A stretch of 64,000 nt of DNA from Fructobacillus pseudoficulneus (GTDB lineage: Bacteria; Bacillota; Bacilli; Lactobacillales; Lactobacillaceae). Below, one piece after another: positions 8,587-18,313 of the stretch. Position 1 is the stretch's first letter. Each line of letters starts with the position of its first letter. Under the pieces are notes generated by a model that did not search any database, had not been told where the DNA came from, and saw only the letters and a program-made list of their open reading frames with translations. The position numbers and the translations under genes were made by a program. The DNA lies in the NCBI RefSeq assembly GCF_900108455.1, contig NZ_FNWS01000001.1, positions 186,001 through 250,000 on the forward strand, read 5' to 3'.

Positions 8587-11500
8587 TTATGCGAGTTGCT
8601 GGTGTGCTTCTTCCAGGTTAACCGCCACCATCTTGGAAACCCCAGCCTCTTGCATCGTGACCCCGTAAAGAACTTTGGCAGCGACCATTGTTCCTTTACG
8701 GTGAGTAATGGTAATAAATTGCGTATCACCGGCAAAGTTTTTCAAATAAGCGGCGAAACGATCCACATTGGCTTCATCCAGCGCGGCTTCGGCTTCATCG
8801 AGCACCGCAAATGGCACTGGGCGAACCTGCAAAATGGCAAAGAGCAGAGAAATGGCCGTCAAGGCCTTTTCCCCACCGGATAGCAAGGACATCTGCTGGA
8901 ACTTCTTGCCAGGCGGCTGGGCCTTAATGTCAATTCCAGTTGTGAGCAAATGCTCTGGTTCGGTCAATTCAATCTTGGCCTGACCACCAGCAAACATCTT
9001 CGTAAAGACATCAGAGAAGTTTTCAGCTACCGCATCAAAGGTTTCCTTGAAGCGGACTTGAACTTCTTGATCCATCTCATCAATCGTATCCTGCAGCGTT
9101 TGCTTAGCATCTTTCAAGTCGTCGGCTTGCTTGGTCAAGAAATCATGGCGGTCTTTAATCTCGTCATACTCTTGAATGGCCGCAATGTTAACCGGTCCCA
9201 AATCATCCAATGCCCGTTTGTTGGCCGACAACTGCTGGTCAACTTCACTATCCGTCAACTCGGATTCAACCAAATCAGCTTCGGTCGCAACAGTCAAACC
9301 ATAGGCCTGACGCAACGTTGAAATCTGCTTAGCAAGTCGTTCTTGACTCGTTTGTAACTGGTGGTTAACCGACGATTGGTCAACCAGGCCAGTATTCAAG
9401 GCCTCTTGAGCCTGAGCCAATTGATTTTCTTTTTCCTTGACCAGGGCAGAGAGGCTCGCCCACTTTTCGGCGAGGCCTTGAGCTTCCTGCTGGGCCTTGT
9501 CTAAACCAGCCGTCAAATCCGTCACAGCCTGGCCAAGCTCTTCGGCACTCTGAGCCTGGTCCAAGGTTGCCTGCATTTGTTCTGCTTTCGCAGCCAAATC
9601 GGTTAATTGAGCCTGGGCCTGCGCCAAAGTTTGAGTCAACCGTTCCTGGTTTTCTTCTTGAGCAGCCTTTTGTGCCTGAACCTTGGCTAATTCCGCTTGA
9701 AATTCGGCCTTTTGGTCCTGGTAAGCCTGGTGATCTTGGTTCAATTGTGCCAATTCTTCAGTTAAATCAGCACTTTGACCTTCAGCAGCGGCCTTTTGTT
9801 CTTCACTTTGGGCCAAGGCTGCTTGAGCCTGATCTTGCTCACTTTGCCCGTCAGCAATCGCCACCTGCAAGTCAGCAATATCCAAAGACAGCGTTTGCAC
9901 CTCAGTTTGGTACTTCGCTACGGTGTCCTTAAGGCCGGCCAATTGATAGTCAACTTGCTGCCCTTGGGCAACGAAATCACGACTCTTTTGCTGCAAGTCT
10001 TCTAATTCAGCCTGCAGGGCAGTCACCTTGTCTTGTTGCTGGTCGCGCTGACCAGCCAAGGCAATCACTTCTGCCTGCTGCTTTTCTAAGGCAGCTTCTT
10101 TTTCCTTCAAATCATTTTGCCGTGACAAAACGGAAGGTCCCTGACGGAAGTTGGCACCACCGGTAATTGATCCACCGGCGTTGACCAACTGGCCGTCTAA
10201 GGAAACAACCCTCAGGCGGTTTTGGCAGGCTTTGGCTACTCGAGTCGCCGCATCCAAATCTTCGACCACCAAAGTCGTCCCCAATAGGGCCGAAAGAATA
10301 TTATCCATTCCATTTGGCATTTTGACCAAATCGGCCGCCACACCAATGTAGCCCTTTTCCCGGCTAGCAGCAGCGATATCACGAGCCGACCGGGGCTTAA
10401 TTGTATTGATTGGGAGCAGGGTCACCCGACCCTTCTTGTTTTTTGTCAAATAAGCAACGATGCTCTTAGCAGTCTGGGTAGAATCAACCACCACCTGCTG
10501 TAAAGCCCCACCCAAGACAGTTTCCACCGCCTTGGTATAGTTCTTTGGCACCGTCAGTAATTCGGCGACCACGCCCTTAATCCCAGGGAAGTTCTGTCGC
10601 ACCTTAGCGTGCATCAAGTTTTGCACACCCTGGTAGAAGCCAGCGTAGTCATCCAAAGAAGCTTCCGCTTGATAACGGGACTGCGCTTGTTCTAAGGCGT
10701 AGGCTGCCTGCTGCCAGGCCTTTTGCTTGTCCTGGTAGGATTGCTTAGCCGCTGTTAACGCATCCTGTGTTTGTATTGTTTGACCCTCAAATGGGTTCTT
10801 GCCATCAACTTGACTAGGATGCTCTTGTTCATAAGCAGCTTGAGCTTGCTTGGCTTCGTCCAACTTCGCTTGAGCCGCCGTAAAGGCCGCTTGCTTTTGC
10901 TCTAACTGGACCTGATTTTGTTCCAAGGCCTTTTCTTGGTAGGTCAACTTGTTATGCAAGGAAGCCAATTCCTGCATTGTCGTCACGTAAGCATTACGGT
11001 TCTCGTCCAATTGACTCTGAACGGCCGTAATCTTGGCCGAACCGTGTTCTTGGTCGATTTGATGTACCGTCTGCTGCAATGTTTGCTCTTGTTCGATTAG
11101 AGCGGCTAATTGTTCTTGGACACCGGTCAAATCAGTCTGCGCGACTTCGGCCTGATTTTCTTCATTGGCTTGTTGCTCTTGCAAATTAGCCAGGTCACGA
11201 ACCAACGTAGCCTGCTCCTGTGAGGCCAACTTTTGGTTTCCAATTAACTGCTCTTTTTCCTGAGTCTTAGCAACAATGTCGGCCTGTAAGGCATCGCGGT
11301 CCTGTTGCAAGTCGTCCAAATCTTCACGCGTTTGATTCAAGTCGGCTTGTGTTTGGCTCACGGCTGCCTGCTGGTTAGCAACGGCTTCCTTGGCCTGCTG
11401 GGCTTCTTCACCCTGCTTTCCGACCTGACCCTGCAAAGCCAAGATTGACCGGGTCAGACGAATTTGATCCAACTTTTCAAAGCTTTCCCGCTTCGCCAGG

Positions 11501-12144
11501 TAGTCCTTGGCCTTGACAGCTTGGTCAGCCAATGGTGTCAACCGGCCTTCAACTTCTTGAATAATATCATCGACACGGGCCAAATTATCTTCGGTCGCAG
11601 CCAAATCCTTTTCGGCCTTGTCCTTATTTTGCTTGTACTTGTAGACACCGGCGACTTCTTCGATGATTCCCCGCCGTTCTTCTGGCTTGGCAGAGAAAAT
11701 CTTTTCAACTTGCCCCTGCGAAATGATTGAAAAACCATCCCGGCCGAGACCAGTATCCATAAAGAGTTCATGAATGTCTTTTAACCGGCATTCCGTCCCG
11801 TTTAATTGATAAGAAGATTCCCCGGTCCGGTAGAGACGGCGGGTAATCCGAATCTCAGAAAAATCTGAGGCTATGTAGTGGTCCGAGTTATCAAAAGTGA
11901 TTGATACTTCGGCCCGGTTTAAGGCTTTCCGATTATTCGTTCCACCAAAAATAACGTCAGCCATCTTGTTTCCACGTAAGTCTTTGGCTGACTGTTCACC
12001 CATCACCCAGCGGATGGCTTCAATAATATTTGATTTTCCCGATCCGTTTGGGCCGACAATACCAGTCATTCCTTGCTGGAAGTCGATCACCGTTTTATTG
12101 GCAAATGATTTAAAACCAATAATTTCCAGTGTTTTTAATTTCAT
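8587..12144 (-). CDS. smc: Chromosome condensation/segregation ATPase SMC
   Basis: SMC dimers with ScpA/ScpB extrude and align chromosome arms. The 1185 residues show Walker A GPNGSGKSN (31-39), a long Gln/Ala-rich coiled coil, a hinge (about 500-650, GVVAELLTVPKNYTKAVE region), the returning coil, then the ABC signature LSGGEKALTAIS and Walker B with VLDEAEAALDEANV near the end. Length is canonical. The ATG is 24 bases after the rnc stop, with only a weak ribosome site, so coupling to rnc is likely. ftsY follows 14 bases after its stop. scpA/scpB are not in the window. Confidence 0.96.
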   Translation of the reverse strand: MKLKTLEIIGFKSFANKTVIDFQQGMTGIVGPNGSGKSNIIEAIRWVMGEQSAKDLRGNKMADVIFGGTNNRKALNRAEVSITFDNSDHYIASDFSEIRITRRLYRTGESSYQLNGTECRLKDIHELFMDTGLGRDGFSIISQGQVEKIFSAKPEERRGIIEEVAGVYKYKQNKDKAEKDLAATEDNLARVDDIIQEVEGRLTPLADQAVKAKDYLAKRESFEKLDQIRLTRSILALQGQVGKQGEEAQQAKEAVANQQAAVSQTQADLNQTREDLDDLQQDRDALQADIVAKTQEKEQLIGNQKLASQEQATLVRDLANLQEQQANEENQAEVAQTDLTGVQEQLAALIEQEQTLQQTVHQIDQEHGSAKITAVQSQLDENRNAYVTTMQELASLHNKLTYQEKALEQNQVQLEQKQAAFTAAQAKLDEAKQAQAAYEQEHPSQVDGKNPFEGQTIQTQDALTAAKQSYQDKQKAWQQAAYALEQAQSRYQAEASLDDYAGFYQGVQNLMHAKVRQNFPGIKGVVAELLTVPKNYTKAVETVLGGALQQVVVDSTQTAKSIVAYLTKNKKGRVTLLPINTIKPRSARDIAAASREKGYIGVAADLVKMPNGMDNILSALLGTTLVVEDLDAATRVAKACQNRLRVVSLDGQLVNAGGSITGGANFRQGPSVLSRQNDLKEKEAALEKQQAEVIALAGQRDQQQDKVTALQAELEDLQQKSRDFVAQGQQVDYQLAGLKDTVAKYQTEVQTLSLDIADLQVAIADGQSEQDQAQAALAQSEEQKAAAEGQSADLTEELAQLNQDHQAYQDQKAEFQAELAKVQAQKAAQEENQERLTQTLAQAQAQLTDLAAKAEQMQATLDQAQSAEELGQAVTDLTAGLDKAQQEAQGLAEKWASLSALVKEKENQLAQAQEALNTGLVDQSSVNHQLQTSQERLAKQISTLRQAYGLTVATEADLVESELTDSEVDQQLSANKRALDDLGPVNIAAIQEYDEIKDRHDFLTKQADDLKDAKQTLQDTIDEMDQEVQVRFKETFDAVAENFSDVFTKMFAGGQAKIELTEPEHLLTTGIDIKAQPPGKKFQQMSLLSGGEKALTAISLLFAILQVRPVPFAVLDEAEAALDEANVDRFAAYLKNFAGDTQFITITHRKGTMVAAKVLYGVTMQEAGVSKMVAVNLEEAHQQLA

Positions 12145-12168
12145 AGGCGAATTTTATGCTCTTTATTC

Positions 12169-12870
12169 TTATTTTGCTGTCAAATCTTGGTAAGCCTTTT
12201 GGGCAGCCGCCTTTTCGGCATCCTTAATTGATTGACCAGACCCGTGGGCCAAAACCTTGCCGTCAACTGCGACCGAGACCTCGAAGAGTTGACTATTATC
12301 CTCATTGCGAATTTCGTTTTCAATCGTGTAGTCAATATCAACTGACCCTTGTGCCTGTAACTTTTCTTGTAAGCGTGACTTAAAATCGATGAATTGATCA
12401 AAGAAGTTTTCGTCAATGGCAGCAAAGACCGTCTGTTGTAGTAGTGAAACCACGGCAGCTTGGCCTTGGTCTAAGTACAAGGCCCCGATAAAGGCTTCCC
12501 AGATGTCTTCTAGCAATGATGGCCGTTCACGGGCCCCATTCATTTCTTCCCCTTTTCCAAGGCGAATTGCTTCATTCAAATGAATCACGCTTGCAAAGTG
12601 GGCAAAAGACTTCGTTTGCACCATCGTAATGCGCATTTCGGTCAATTGACCTTCATCCCATTCGGGATAGCGCTTAAACAGGTATTCCGTCACGGTGGCC
12701 TGCATGATGGCATCCCCAAGGAATTCCAAACGCTGGTAGTCGCGGCCCTTTTCCTTTGGATGCTCGTTTAAGTAGTTTCGCTGGGTTAACGCCTCTTGCA
12801 ATAGAGGCAAATGATTAAAACTAATTTGGAAGTTTTCTTCTAAATAGTTTCTAAAGTCAGATGGTGACAA
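12169..12870 (-). CDS. rnc: Ribonuclease III
   Basis: Cleaves double-stranded RNA in rRNA maturation and mRNA turnover. The 233 residues have the RNase III domain with signature RLEFLGDAI (near 48-56) and second acidic site EDIWEAFIGALYLDQG (about 120-135), then a C-terminal dsRNA-binding domain ending GQSIKDAEKAAAQKAYQDL. Translation starts at a TTG (12868-12870): the AAAGGAAA ribosome site is eight bases upstream and no ATG is better placed. First gene of the smc-ftsY-ylxM-ffh series. Confidence 0.94.
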   Translation of the reverse strand: MSPSDFRNYLEENFQISFNHLPLLQEALTQRNYLNEHPKEKGRDYQRLEFLGDAIMQATVTEYLFKRYPEWDEGQLTEMRITMVQTKSFAHFASVIHLNEAIRLGKGEEMNGARERPSLLEDIWEAFIGALYLDQGQAAVVSLLQQTVFAAIDENFFDQFIDFKSRLQEKLQAQGSVDIDYTIENEIRNEDNSQLFEVSVAVDGKVLAHGSGQSIKDAEKAAAQKAYQDLTAK

Positions 12871-12902
12871 GGTAGTTTCCTTTCCAAAATTCAGTTGTTT
12901 TT

Positions 12903-12911
12903 ATTATAACA
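12903..12911 (-). promoter_or_regulatory. Extended -10 promoter of the rnc-smc-ftsY-ylxM-ffh operon
   Basis: On the minus strand TGTTATAAT is an exact extended -10 (TGnTATAAT), about 33 bases before the rnc start. No clear -35 is seen, as is common for extended -10 promoters. It lies after the glmM terminator region in the only gap of this block with such a match. Confidence 0.65.
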
Positions 12912-12947
12912 GATTTGACCGACTGCTTTTAGAGCAAATCACAATAA

Positions 12948-12982
12948 AAAATAGCGTAAACATGTTCTGTTTACGCTATTTT
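12948..12982 (-). terminator. Terminator of the murB-nhaP-cdaA-cdaR-glmM unit
   Basis: A perfect 15-bp inverted repeat (12948-12962 with 12968-12982), five-base loop, with A/T flanks, lies four bases beyond the glmM stop. It separates glmM from the rnc promoter. Confidence 0.88.
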
Positions 12983-12986
12983 AAAT

Positions 12987-14348
12987 TTACTTTTCTTGGT
13001 TAACAACAGCGACGATGCTGTCAACATAAGTATCAACCAATTCCTCGGTCTTAGCTTCCGCCATGACCCGGATAATTGATTCCGTCCCAGAAGGACGGAC
13101 CAGCACTCGGCCGTCACCAGCCATTTGCTTTTCGACTTCTTCAATCTTGGTCTGCAAAGCTGGATTTTCCATCATGGCGTTCTTATCAGCCACCTTGATG
13201 TTGACCAACTTTTGCGGGTAAAGGGTTACGTCACTGGCCAATTCAGACAATGGCTGACCAGTTTCCTTCATAACGTTTAACAACTGCAGGGCGGTTAACA
13301 AACCATCCCCCGTCTTGGCCCAATCACGGAAAATAATGTGACCGGATTGTTCTCCACCAAGGTTGTCATCATCCGCGACCATCTTTTCCATAACATAACG
13401 GTCACCAACTTGCGTCTTAACGGATTGGATGCCTTGCGCCTCCAACGCCTTGTAGAAGCCAATGTTTGACATCACCGTTGAAACCACCGTTTGGTGCTTC
13501 AACCGGCCCTGCCCATTCATAAAGCGGGCAGTAATGTACATAATCTTGTCACCATCGACAATTTCACCATTTTCATCAACCGCAATCAGGCGGTCGCCAT
13601 CGCCATCAAAGGCCAAGCCGGCTGAATAATCACCGTCTTTGACCATTTGAACTAAGGCTTCTGGGTGAGTAGAACCCACTTGATCATTGATGTTCAAACC
13701 ATCAGGTTCCGTTCCCATGGTATCAAAGTCCGCCCCTAAGTCGGCAAACAACCGTGGCAACAAGTCATAGGTGGCACCATTCGCACCATCTAAGGCTAAT
13801 TTGTAACCAGACAAATCCGTTGGGATTGTCTTTTGCAAGAAGGCCAAGTACTTTTGGGCCCCTTCTTGATAGTGTGAAACCGTACCCAGTCCCTTGGCGC
13901 TTGGACGTGGCAAATCATCATCTTCATCATCTAAGATTACTTCGATTTCAGCTTCTAATTCATCTGAAAGCTTGAAACCATCGTTACCAAAGAATTTAAT
14001 CCCATTATCCGCTGCCGGATTGTGAGAGGCCGTAATCTGAATACCGGCATCGGCTTCTAGACTTTCAACGAGGTAAGCCACCGCTGGCGTAGTAATTACG
14101 CCCAAGTTTAAAACATCAACTCCAACAGAAAGTAAGCCAGCAATCAAAGCTTCTTGCAACATTTCTGAGGAAATTCGGGTATCCTTTCCAACAACAACGA
14201 CCGGTTGACGGTCTGGGTTGTCGTTATGTCGGGTCAAGATGGCCCCACCAGCCCGGCCTAATTTCAAGGCCAGTTCCGGTGTCAAACCTTGGTTAGCAAT
14301 GCCGCGAACGCCATCGGTACCAAAGTATTTTAAGTTTGGTTCTGTCAT
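12987..14348 (-). CDS. glmM: Phosphoglucosamine mutase GlmM
   Basis: Converts glucosamine-6-P to glucosamine-1-P for UDP-GlcNAc and hence peptidoglycan. The 453 residues show the start motif YFGTDGVRG (8-16), the phosphoserine loop [13 protein letters not shown] (Ser108), the Mg site DGDGDR (248-253) and the sugar/phosphate loops GGEQSGH and [11 protein letters not shown]. Third of the conserved cdaA-cdaR-glmM trio; GlmM is known to bind and restrain CdaA in relatives. Closed by the terminator at 12948-12982. Confidence 0.96.
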   Translation of the reverse strand: MTEPNLKYFGTDGVRGIANQGLTPELALKLGRAGGAILTRHNDNPDRQPVVVVGKDTRISSEMLQEALIAGLLSVGVDVLNLGVITTPAVAYLVESLEADAGIQITASHNPAADNGIKFFGNDGFKLSDELEAEIEVILDDEDDDLPRPSAKGLGTVSHYQEGAQKYLAFLQKTIPTDLSGYKLALDGANGATYDLLPRLFADLGADFDTMGTEPDGLNINDQVGSTHPEALVQMVKDGDYSAGLAFDGDGDRLIAVDENGEIVDGDKIMYITARFMNGQGRLKHQTVVSTVMSNIGFYKALEAQGIQSVKTQVGDRYVMEKMVADDDNLGGEQSGHIIFRDWAKTGDGLLTALQLLNVMKETGQPLSELASDVTLYPQKLVNIKVADKNAMMENPALQTKIEEVEKQMAGDGRVLVRPSGTESIIRVMAEAKTEELVDTYVDSIVAVVNQEK

Positions 14349-14399
14349 GTTAATCTTTTCTCCAATAATGGTTGACCTGCCAGCAAACTAGTCCGTCAA

Positions 14400-15377
14400 C
14401 TACTTCGGACTAATCGTGACTTGCACGCTTTGATCCGATAACGAGTCGACGCCAGAAGGCTTGGTTAAGCCAATGGTCTTGGTCACTTTTCCAGTGATAT
14501 TTGAGACATCAATGTTCACTGGAATCGAGCTGATGCTATTAAGTGTATCACTTGAACCATAAATTGTCACCGTGTTCGGACTCATGGTAATCGTGTAATT
14601 ATCAAGCGAACCAGAAGCTGCTTGGGCTACTAGGTTAACACTTTTACTGGTGCTGCCCGAAGACGAAGAAGAAGAGCTGCTGCCCGTAATCGTCAGGGAA
14701 ACCTTCGTGGTTTGCTGTGACAAAGTCACTTGAACGGGCTCGTTATTCTTGTCGTAAGCCGTTAATTTGGCAGTCTGGTTAACATTGCTCTTGGTGTTTT
14801 TATCCAAGCTAACATCCGCGCCAACGTGGTCGACCGCATCAACATTATCCTTTGGTCCAGTAACCGTGACCGACTTCACGTCTGCCGTCGCATTACTTAC
14901 TTGGTAACCAGAAGCAATCTTACTGCTGTCGTATTGTACCTGAACGTCCTTCTTAGCTGAATCCTTTTCAGCCAAGGTGACCGTCACGGTTTGTGGGTTG
15001 ACAGTCGCCGTTAGCGAAGAGCTCACGCCGGTCAAAGCAACGTTCACCGTATGCTGACCAACACCTAATCCGCGCAAATCGGCTACAGCCTGAATTTCAT
15101 TATGTCCTTGCGCTGCGGTAACCAAGGCAGATGAACCTTGCAGGCCAACACTAACGGCGCTTGGTGCCCCGACAATCACATAATCATCTGAATTAAATTG
15201 GACAGTCAACGGTGCTGAGATTGTTGCCTTCTTTTCGGGTAACAAAGAGCTGTACTGGTTGCCACTATTTGACCCAGAATAACTAGGCTTTGTTGATAGG
15301 ACATAGGCGGCAATCAGCAGAGCCATCAAAAATGAAAACATGAGGTTGACTGCTTTTGATGAACTCCATTTTTTCAT
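14400..15377 (-). CDS. cdaR: CdaA regulatory protein CdaR (YbbR-domain)
   Basis: Membrane-anchored extracytoplasmic protein that modulates the diadenylate cyclase CdaA. One N-terminal TM (about 10-28) is followed by YbbR-type beta domains; at least three repeats can be seen, separated by a Ser-rich linker (about 230-245, a run of Ser with two Gly/Thr). At 325 residues it is in the usual size range. Its ATG overlaps the cdaA stop by four bases, showing tight coupling. Confidence 0.9.
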   Translation of the reverse strand: MKKWSSSKAVNLMFSFLMALLIAAYVLSTKPSYSGSNSGNQYSSLLPEKKATISAPLTVQFNSDDYVIVGAPSAVSVGLQGSSALVTAAQGHNEIQAVADLRGLGVGQHTVNVALTGVSSSLTATVNPQTVTVTLAEKDSAKKDVQVQYDSSKIASGYQVSNATADVKSVTVTGPKDNVDAVDHVGADVSLDKNTKSNVNQTAKLTAYDKNNEPVQVTLSQQTTKVSLTITGSSSSSSSSGSTSKSVNLVAQAASGSLDNYTITMSPNTVTIYGSSDTLNSISSIPVNIDVSNITGKVTKTIGLTKPSGVDSLSDQSVQVTISPK

Positions 15378-16198
15378 AATTTCTTCCCCCGGAATAGGAA
15401 GCGAAGAATTGGATACTTCCGCTTCTTTTGTACTGGTTCAATCCACTGCTTCTCAAAGAAGTTTAGGTATGAATCGCGATCCATGTTCCGTAGTAAGTCG
15501 CCGCGTTGCGTAATCGAAATCTCACCAGTTTCTTCTGAAACAACGACCGTCACGGCATCCGTTGCTTCTGAAATTCCAACGGCAGCACGGTGCCGGGTTC
15601 CTAACTCTTTTGGAATGCGAGTCGATTCTGACAGAGGCAAGTATGCGGCTGCCACCGCAATTTTATCGTTATTGATGATTACTGCCCCATCGTGCAGTGG
15701 TGTATTTGGAATAAAGATATTAATCAAAAGCTGACCAGTCACCTGGGCATCCAGGACAATTCCAGTCTTAATGTACTCTTCCAACGTATCTTTTCCGTTG
15801 ATGGTAATCAAAGCTCCGATACGGCGCTTCGACATATATTCCAAGGCCATATCCAAGCCCTTAATCAGTTCATGCGCCTGCTCATTATCCAAATGATGGC
15901 GACGAACCGTTAGACGCCGGCCCAGGTTTTCTAAACCGCGGCGGATTTCTTGCTGGAAAATCACCACCAAGGCGATTGGCGCCCAGGTAATCAACTGATC
16001 CATCAGCCAAGAAACAACCACTAAGCCGGTATACCAGGCAACGACTTTAATTAGGAAAATCGCCCCAACACCAAACAGAATTTGCAAAGCGCGCGTGCCT
16101 TCAACGAAGGTAATTACTTTGTATAACAAAAACCAGATAATCAACACGTCCAACAAATGAACTAAGTTCGTACTGGTCATGTAAGCCCAAATACCCAT
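15374..16198 (-). CDS. cdaA: Diadenylate cyclase CdaA (DacA)
   Basis: Makes c-di-AMP from two ATP; c-di-AMP controls K+ and osmolyte transport and wall homeostasis. Three N-terminal TM segments (about 10-75) and a DAC domain with DGA (170-172) and RHR (202-204) motifs are seen. Length 274 is canonical. It starts 12 bases after an Na+/H+ antiporter gene and overlaps cdaR, so ion transport and c-di-AMP synthesis are on one transcript here. Confidence 0.95.
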   Translation of the reverse strand: MGIWAYMTSTNLVHLLDVLIIWFLLYKVITFVEGTRALQILFGVGAIFLIKVVAWYTGLVVVSWLMDQLITWAPIALVVIFQQEIRRGLENLGRRLTVRRHHLDNEQAHELIKGLDMALEYMSKRRIGALITINGKDTLEEYIKTGIVLDAQVTGQLLINIFIPNTPLHDGAVIINNDKIAVAAAYLPLSESTRIPKELGTRHRAAVGISEATDAVTVVVSEETGEISITQRGDLLRNMDRDSYLNFFEKQWIEPVQKKRKYPILRFLFRGKKL

Positions 16199-16210
16199 TT
16201 TTTACTCCTC

Positions 16211-18310
16211 TTACTCCTCATTACGGCCAACTAAGACCCTCGTCTCCGCGTAATTAATCACTTGTCGCAGATTGATACTAGTCTGCCGCGAAATTCGCTT
16301 CTGCTCATAGAGCTGCTGCGTAAAATCACGTTCGGCATTCAACGCCTTTAACTCTAATTCAAGGCGCATCCGATCATCCTCCTCCTGCTGATCAAAAGTT
16401 GAGACCTTTTTAGTTTTCTCAATTTGAAAGCGGTAGATTGTAATCAAATTATACGCTTCTTGGCGCAAAATGCGCTGCATGACCGTGTCACCAACCTGCA
16501 TGGCCACGTAATTTGAAATCGCCTTAATGGCGTCCTTCAACATTTCACGCTTGGCAAAGTTACTTTCTTCTCGGACCTTATCTGATTCTTCATCCGCCAG
16601 CCAAATGCGGAAATTAGCCCACAACCGTCGGTAGAGCCAGAGCAGACGCTTCTTTGCAAAGAAGGCCTGACTCGAGCCCAAGTCCGCCTCAAACTGGTCC
16701 AAATAACGAGCCTGCAAGGTGTAGGTGATTGGTGAAATTTTTTCGTCCACCAATAATTTGCGCAACTGGTCACGTTGCGCCCTGAGGGAAACTTCCTGCA
16801 ACTCAAGGTCTTTTTCAGCAGCATAATCCTGTTGATTTTGGTTTTCATGCAAACTTAAGCGCAATTGGCGCACCCGCTTTTGCCGGCGCGCGACTAATTC
16901 GTGGACAATCCGCCGATTTTCATCCGTTTGCAAGTCACGCAGCTGTTGGATGCCGACTCGGGTGACCCAAAGTCGTGCCCGTTCTTCCGAGACATCCCCC
17001 GGATGCCCCTCTGGCAAATCGTCATCAACTTCCGTGGTTCCCTCTGGCTGGGTAAAGTCGTGCTTAGTACTTTGCTTCGTGACCGAGGGTAACATGACTG
17101 AGGCCACCAGCAGTGAGAAAATCACGACTACCGCGGCAATAAAAATCACCAAATCTCGGCCAACAAAGGCATCACCCTTGTCCGTCACTAAGGGAATCGT
17201 TAGAACCGCAGCCATCGTCACGGCCCCACGAACACCAGTCAAGCCCGAGACAATCGCTGATTTAAAGGAAACCACCCGGTCTTGGTGTCGAACCTTTTGA
17301 CCCCATTGAATGGCATAGGCCCATAAGACCCGCAGGGCAAAGACAATCAACCAAACCAAGAGGCCATAGCCCAAAGCCTGCAAATTTGAAATGTTGGTAT
17401 CTTGCAAAATGTTGTGTAGCGCATTTGGCAAGGTAACCCCGAGTAAGACGAAAATCAAGCCGTTTAAGACGTAGACAATCACTTCCCAGGCGTGAACGGA
17501 AACAATCGTTGCTTCCGCCGATAGCATGCCAACATGACGGTCATTCATCAACTTCGCCGTAATTCCACCCGTCACAACGGCGATTAAACCAGAAGCGTGC
17601 AGTGGGAATTCGGCAATCCAATAAATAATAAATGGTAGCAAAACCGTGATGATCGTATAGAAAACCACGTCAGCGAGACCAAAGCGCGATACCGAATCTC
17701 GCAGCCAAATGATGGCTGCTCCGACCACGATTCCAATCGCAATCCCGGCCAAAGTCATCCAGGCAAAATTGAGGATGGCATCCGACAGCAAGAACGTTCC
17801 TGCCACCACGGCCTTAATCGCCGTGTTAAAGGAAACCAAACCGGTGGCATCGTTAACCAAACTTTCACCTGTCACAACATGTAGCAGGTTTTCCGGCAAC
17901 TTCACCCGCTTGGCAATCGCTTGCACGGCCACCGGATCGGTTGGTGATAAGACAGCGGCCAGGGCCAATGAAACGGCCAATGGCAGCTCCGGAATCAACC
18001 AGTGAATGGCAAAACCACCCACAATCGTGGTCACTAAGACCAATAAAATTGCATTTCCCAAAATGGGAACGCGTAACTTCCATAACTCTCGTTTTGGAAA
18101 ACGCCAGGCATCATTAAACAAGATGGGCGCCACAAATAACATCATAAACCAATGCGAATCAACTTCGACATAGGCACCGCCAATAACGGCTAGTAAAAAT
18201 CCGATCAAAATCTGAAAAAGCGAAATTGGGATGGCTGGGATGAAGTGTGAGATGATGCTTGAAAGCGCCACCCCAATCACTAAGACAATCATTAACTCAA
18301 TTATATCCAT
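16211..18310 (-). CDS. CPA1-family Na+/H+ antiporter with long cytoplasmic tail
   Basis: Exchanges Na+ (or K+) for H+ across the membrane for pH and salt homeostasis. Residues 1-410 hold about 12 TM helices with the ion-binding core motifs SPTDPVAVQAI (near 127) and GESLVNDATGLV (near 148), the second giving the ND pair of electroneutral CPA1 members. The last 280 or so residues are hydrophilic, charged and helical with no recognised RCK domain. The ATG is three bases after the murB stop and cdaA starts 12 bases after its stop. Ion preference cannot be read from sequence. Confidence 0.88.
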   Translation of the reverse strand: MDIIELMIVLVIGVALSSIISHFIPAIPISLFQILIGFLLAVIGGAYVEVDSHWFMMLFVAPILFNDAWRFPKRELWKLRVPILGNAILLVLVTTIVGGFAIHWLIPELPLAVSLALAAVLSPTDPVAVQAIAKRVKLPENLLHVVTGESLVNDATGLVSFNTAIKAVVAGTFLLSDAILNFAWMTLAGIAIGIVVGAAIIWLRDSVSRFGLADVVFYTIITVLLPFIIYWIAEFPLHASGLIAVVTGGITAKLMNDRHVGMLSAEATIVSVHAWEVIVYVLNGLIFVLLGVTLPNALHNILQDTNISNLQALGYGLLVWLIVFALRVLWAYAIQWGQKVRHQDRVVSFKSAIVSGLTGVRGAVTMAAVLTIPLVTDKGDAFVGRDLVIFIAAVVVIFSLLVASVMLPSVTKQSTKHDFTQPEGTTEVDDDLPEGHPGDVSEERARLWVTRVGIQQLRDLQTDENRRIVHELVARRQKRVRQLRLSLHENQNQQDYAAEKDLELQEVSLRAQRDQLRKLLVDEKISPITYTLQARYLDQFEADLGSSQAFFAKKRLLWLYRRLWANFRIWLADEESDKVREESNFAKREMLKDAIKAISNYVAMQVGDTVMQRILRQEAYNLITIYRFQIEKTKKVSTFDQQEEDDRMRLELELKALNAERDFTQQLYEQKRISRQTSINLRQVINYAETRVLVGRNEE

Positions 18311-18313
18311 GGG

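Noticed and set aside
9567-9932. Plus-strand open frames opposite smc
   Set aside because: Mirror of the low-complexity coiled-coil codons; no support as genes.
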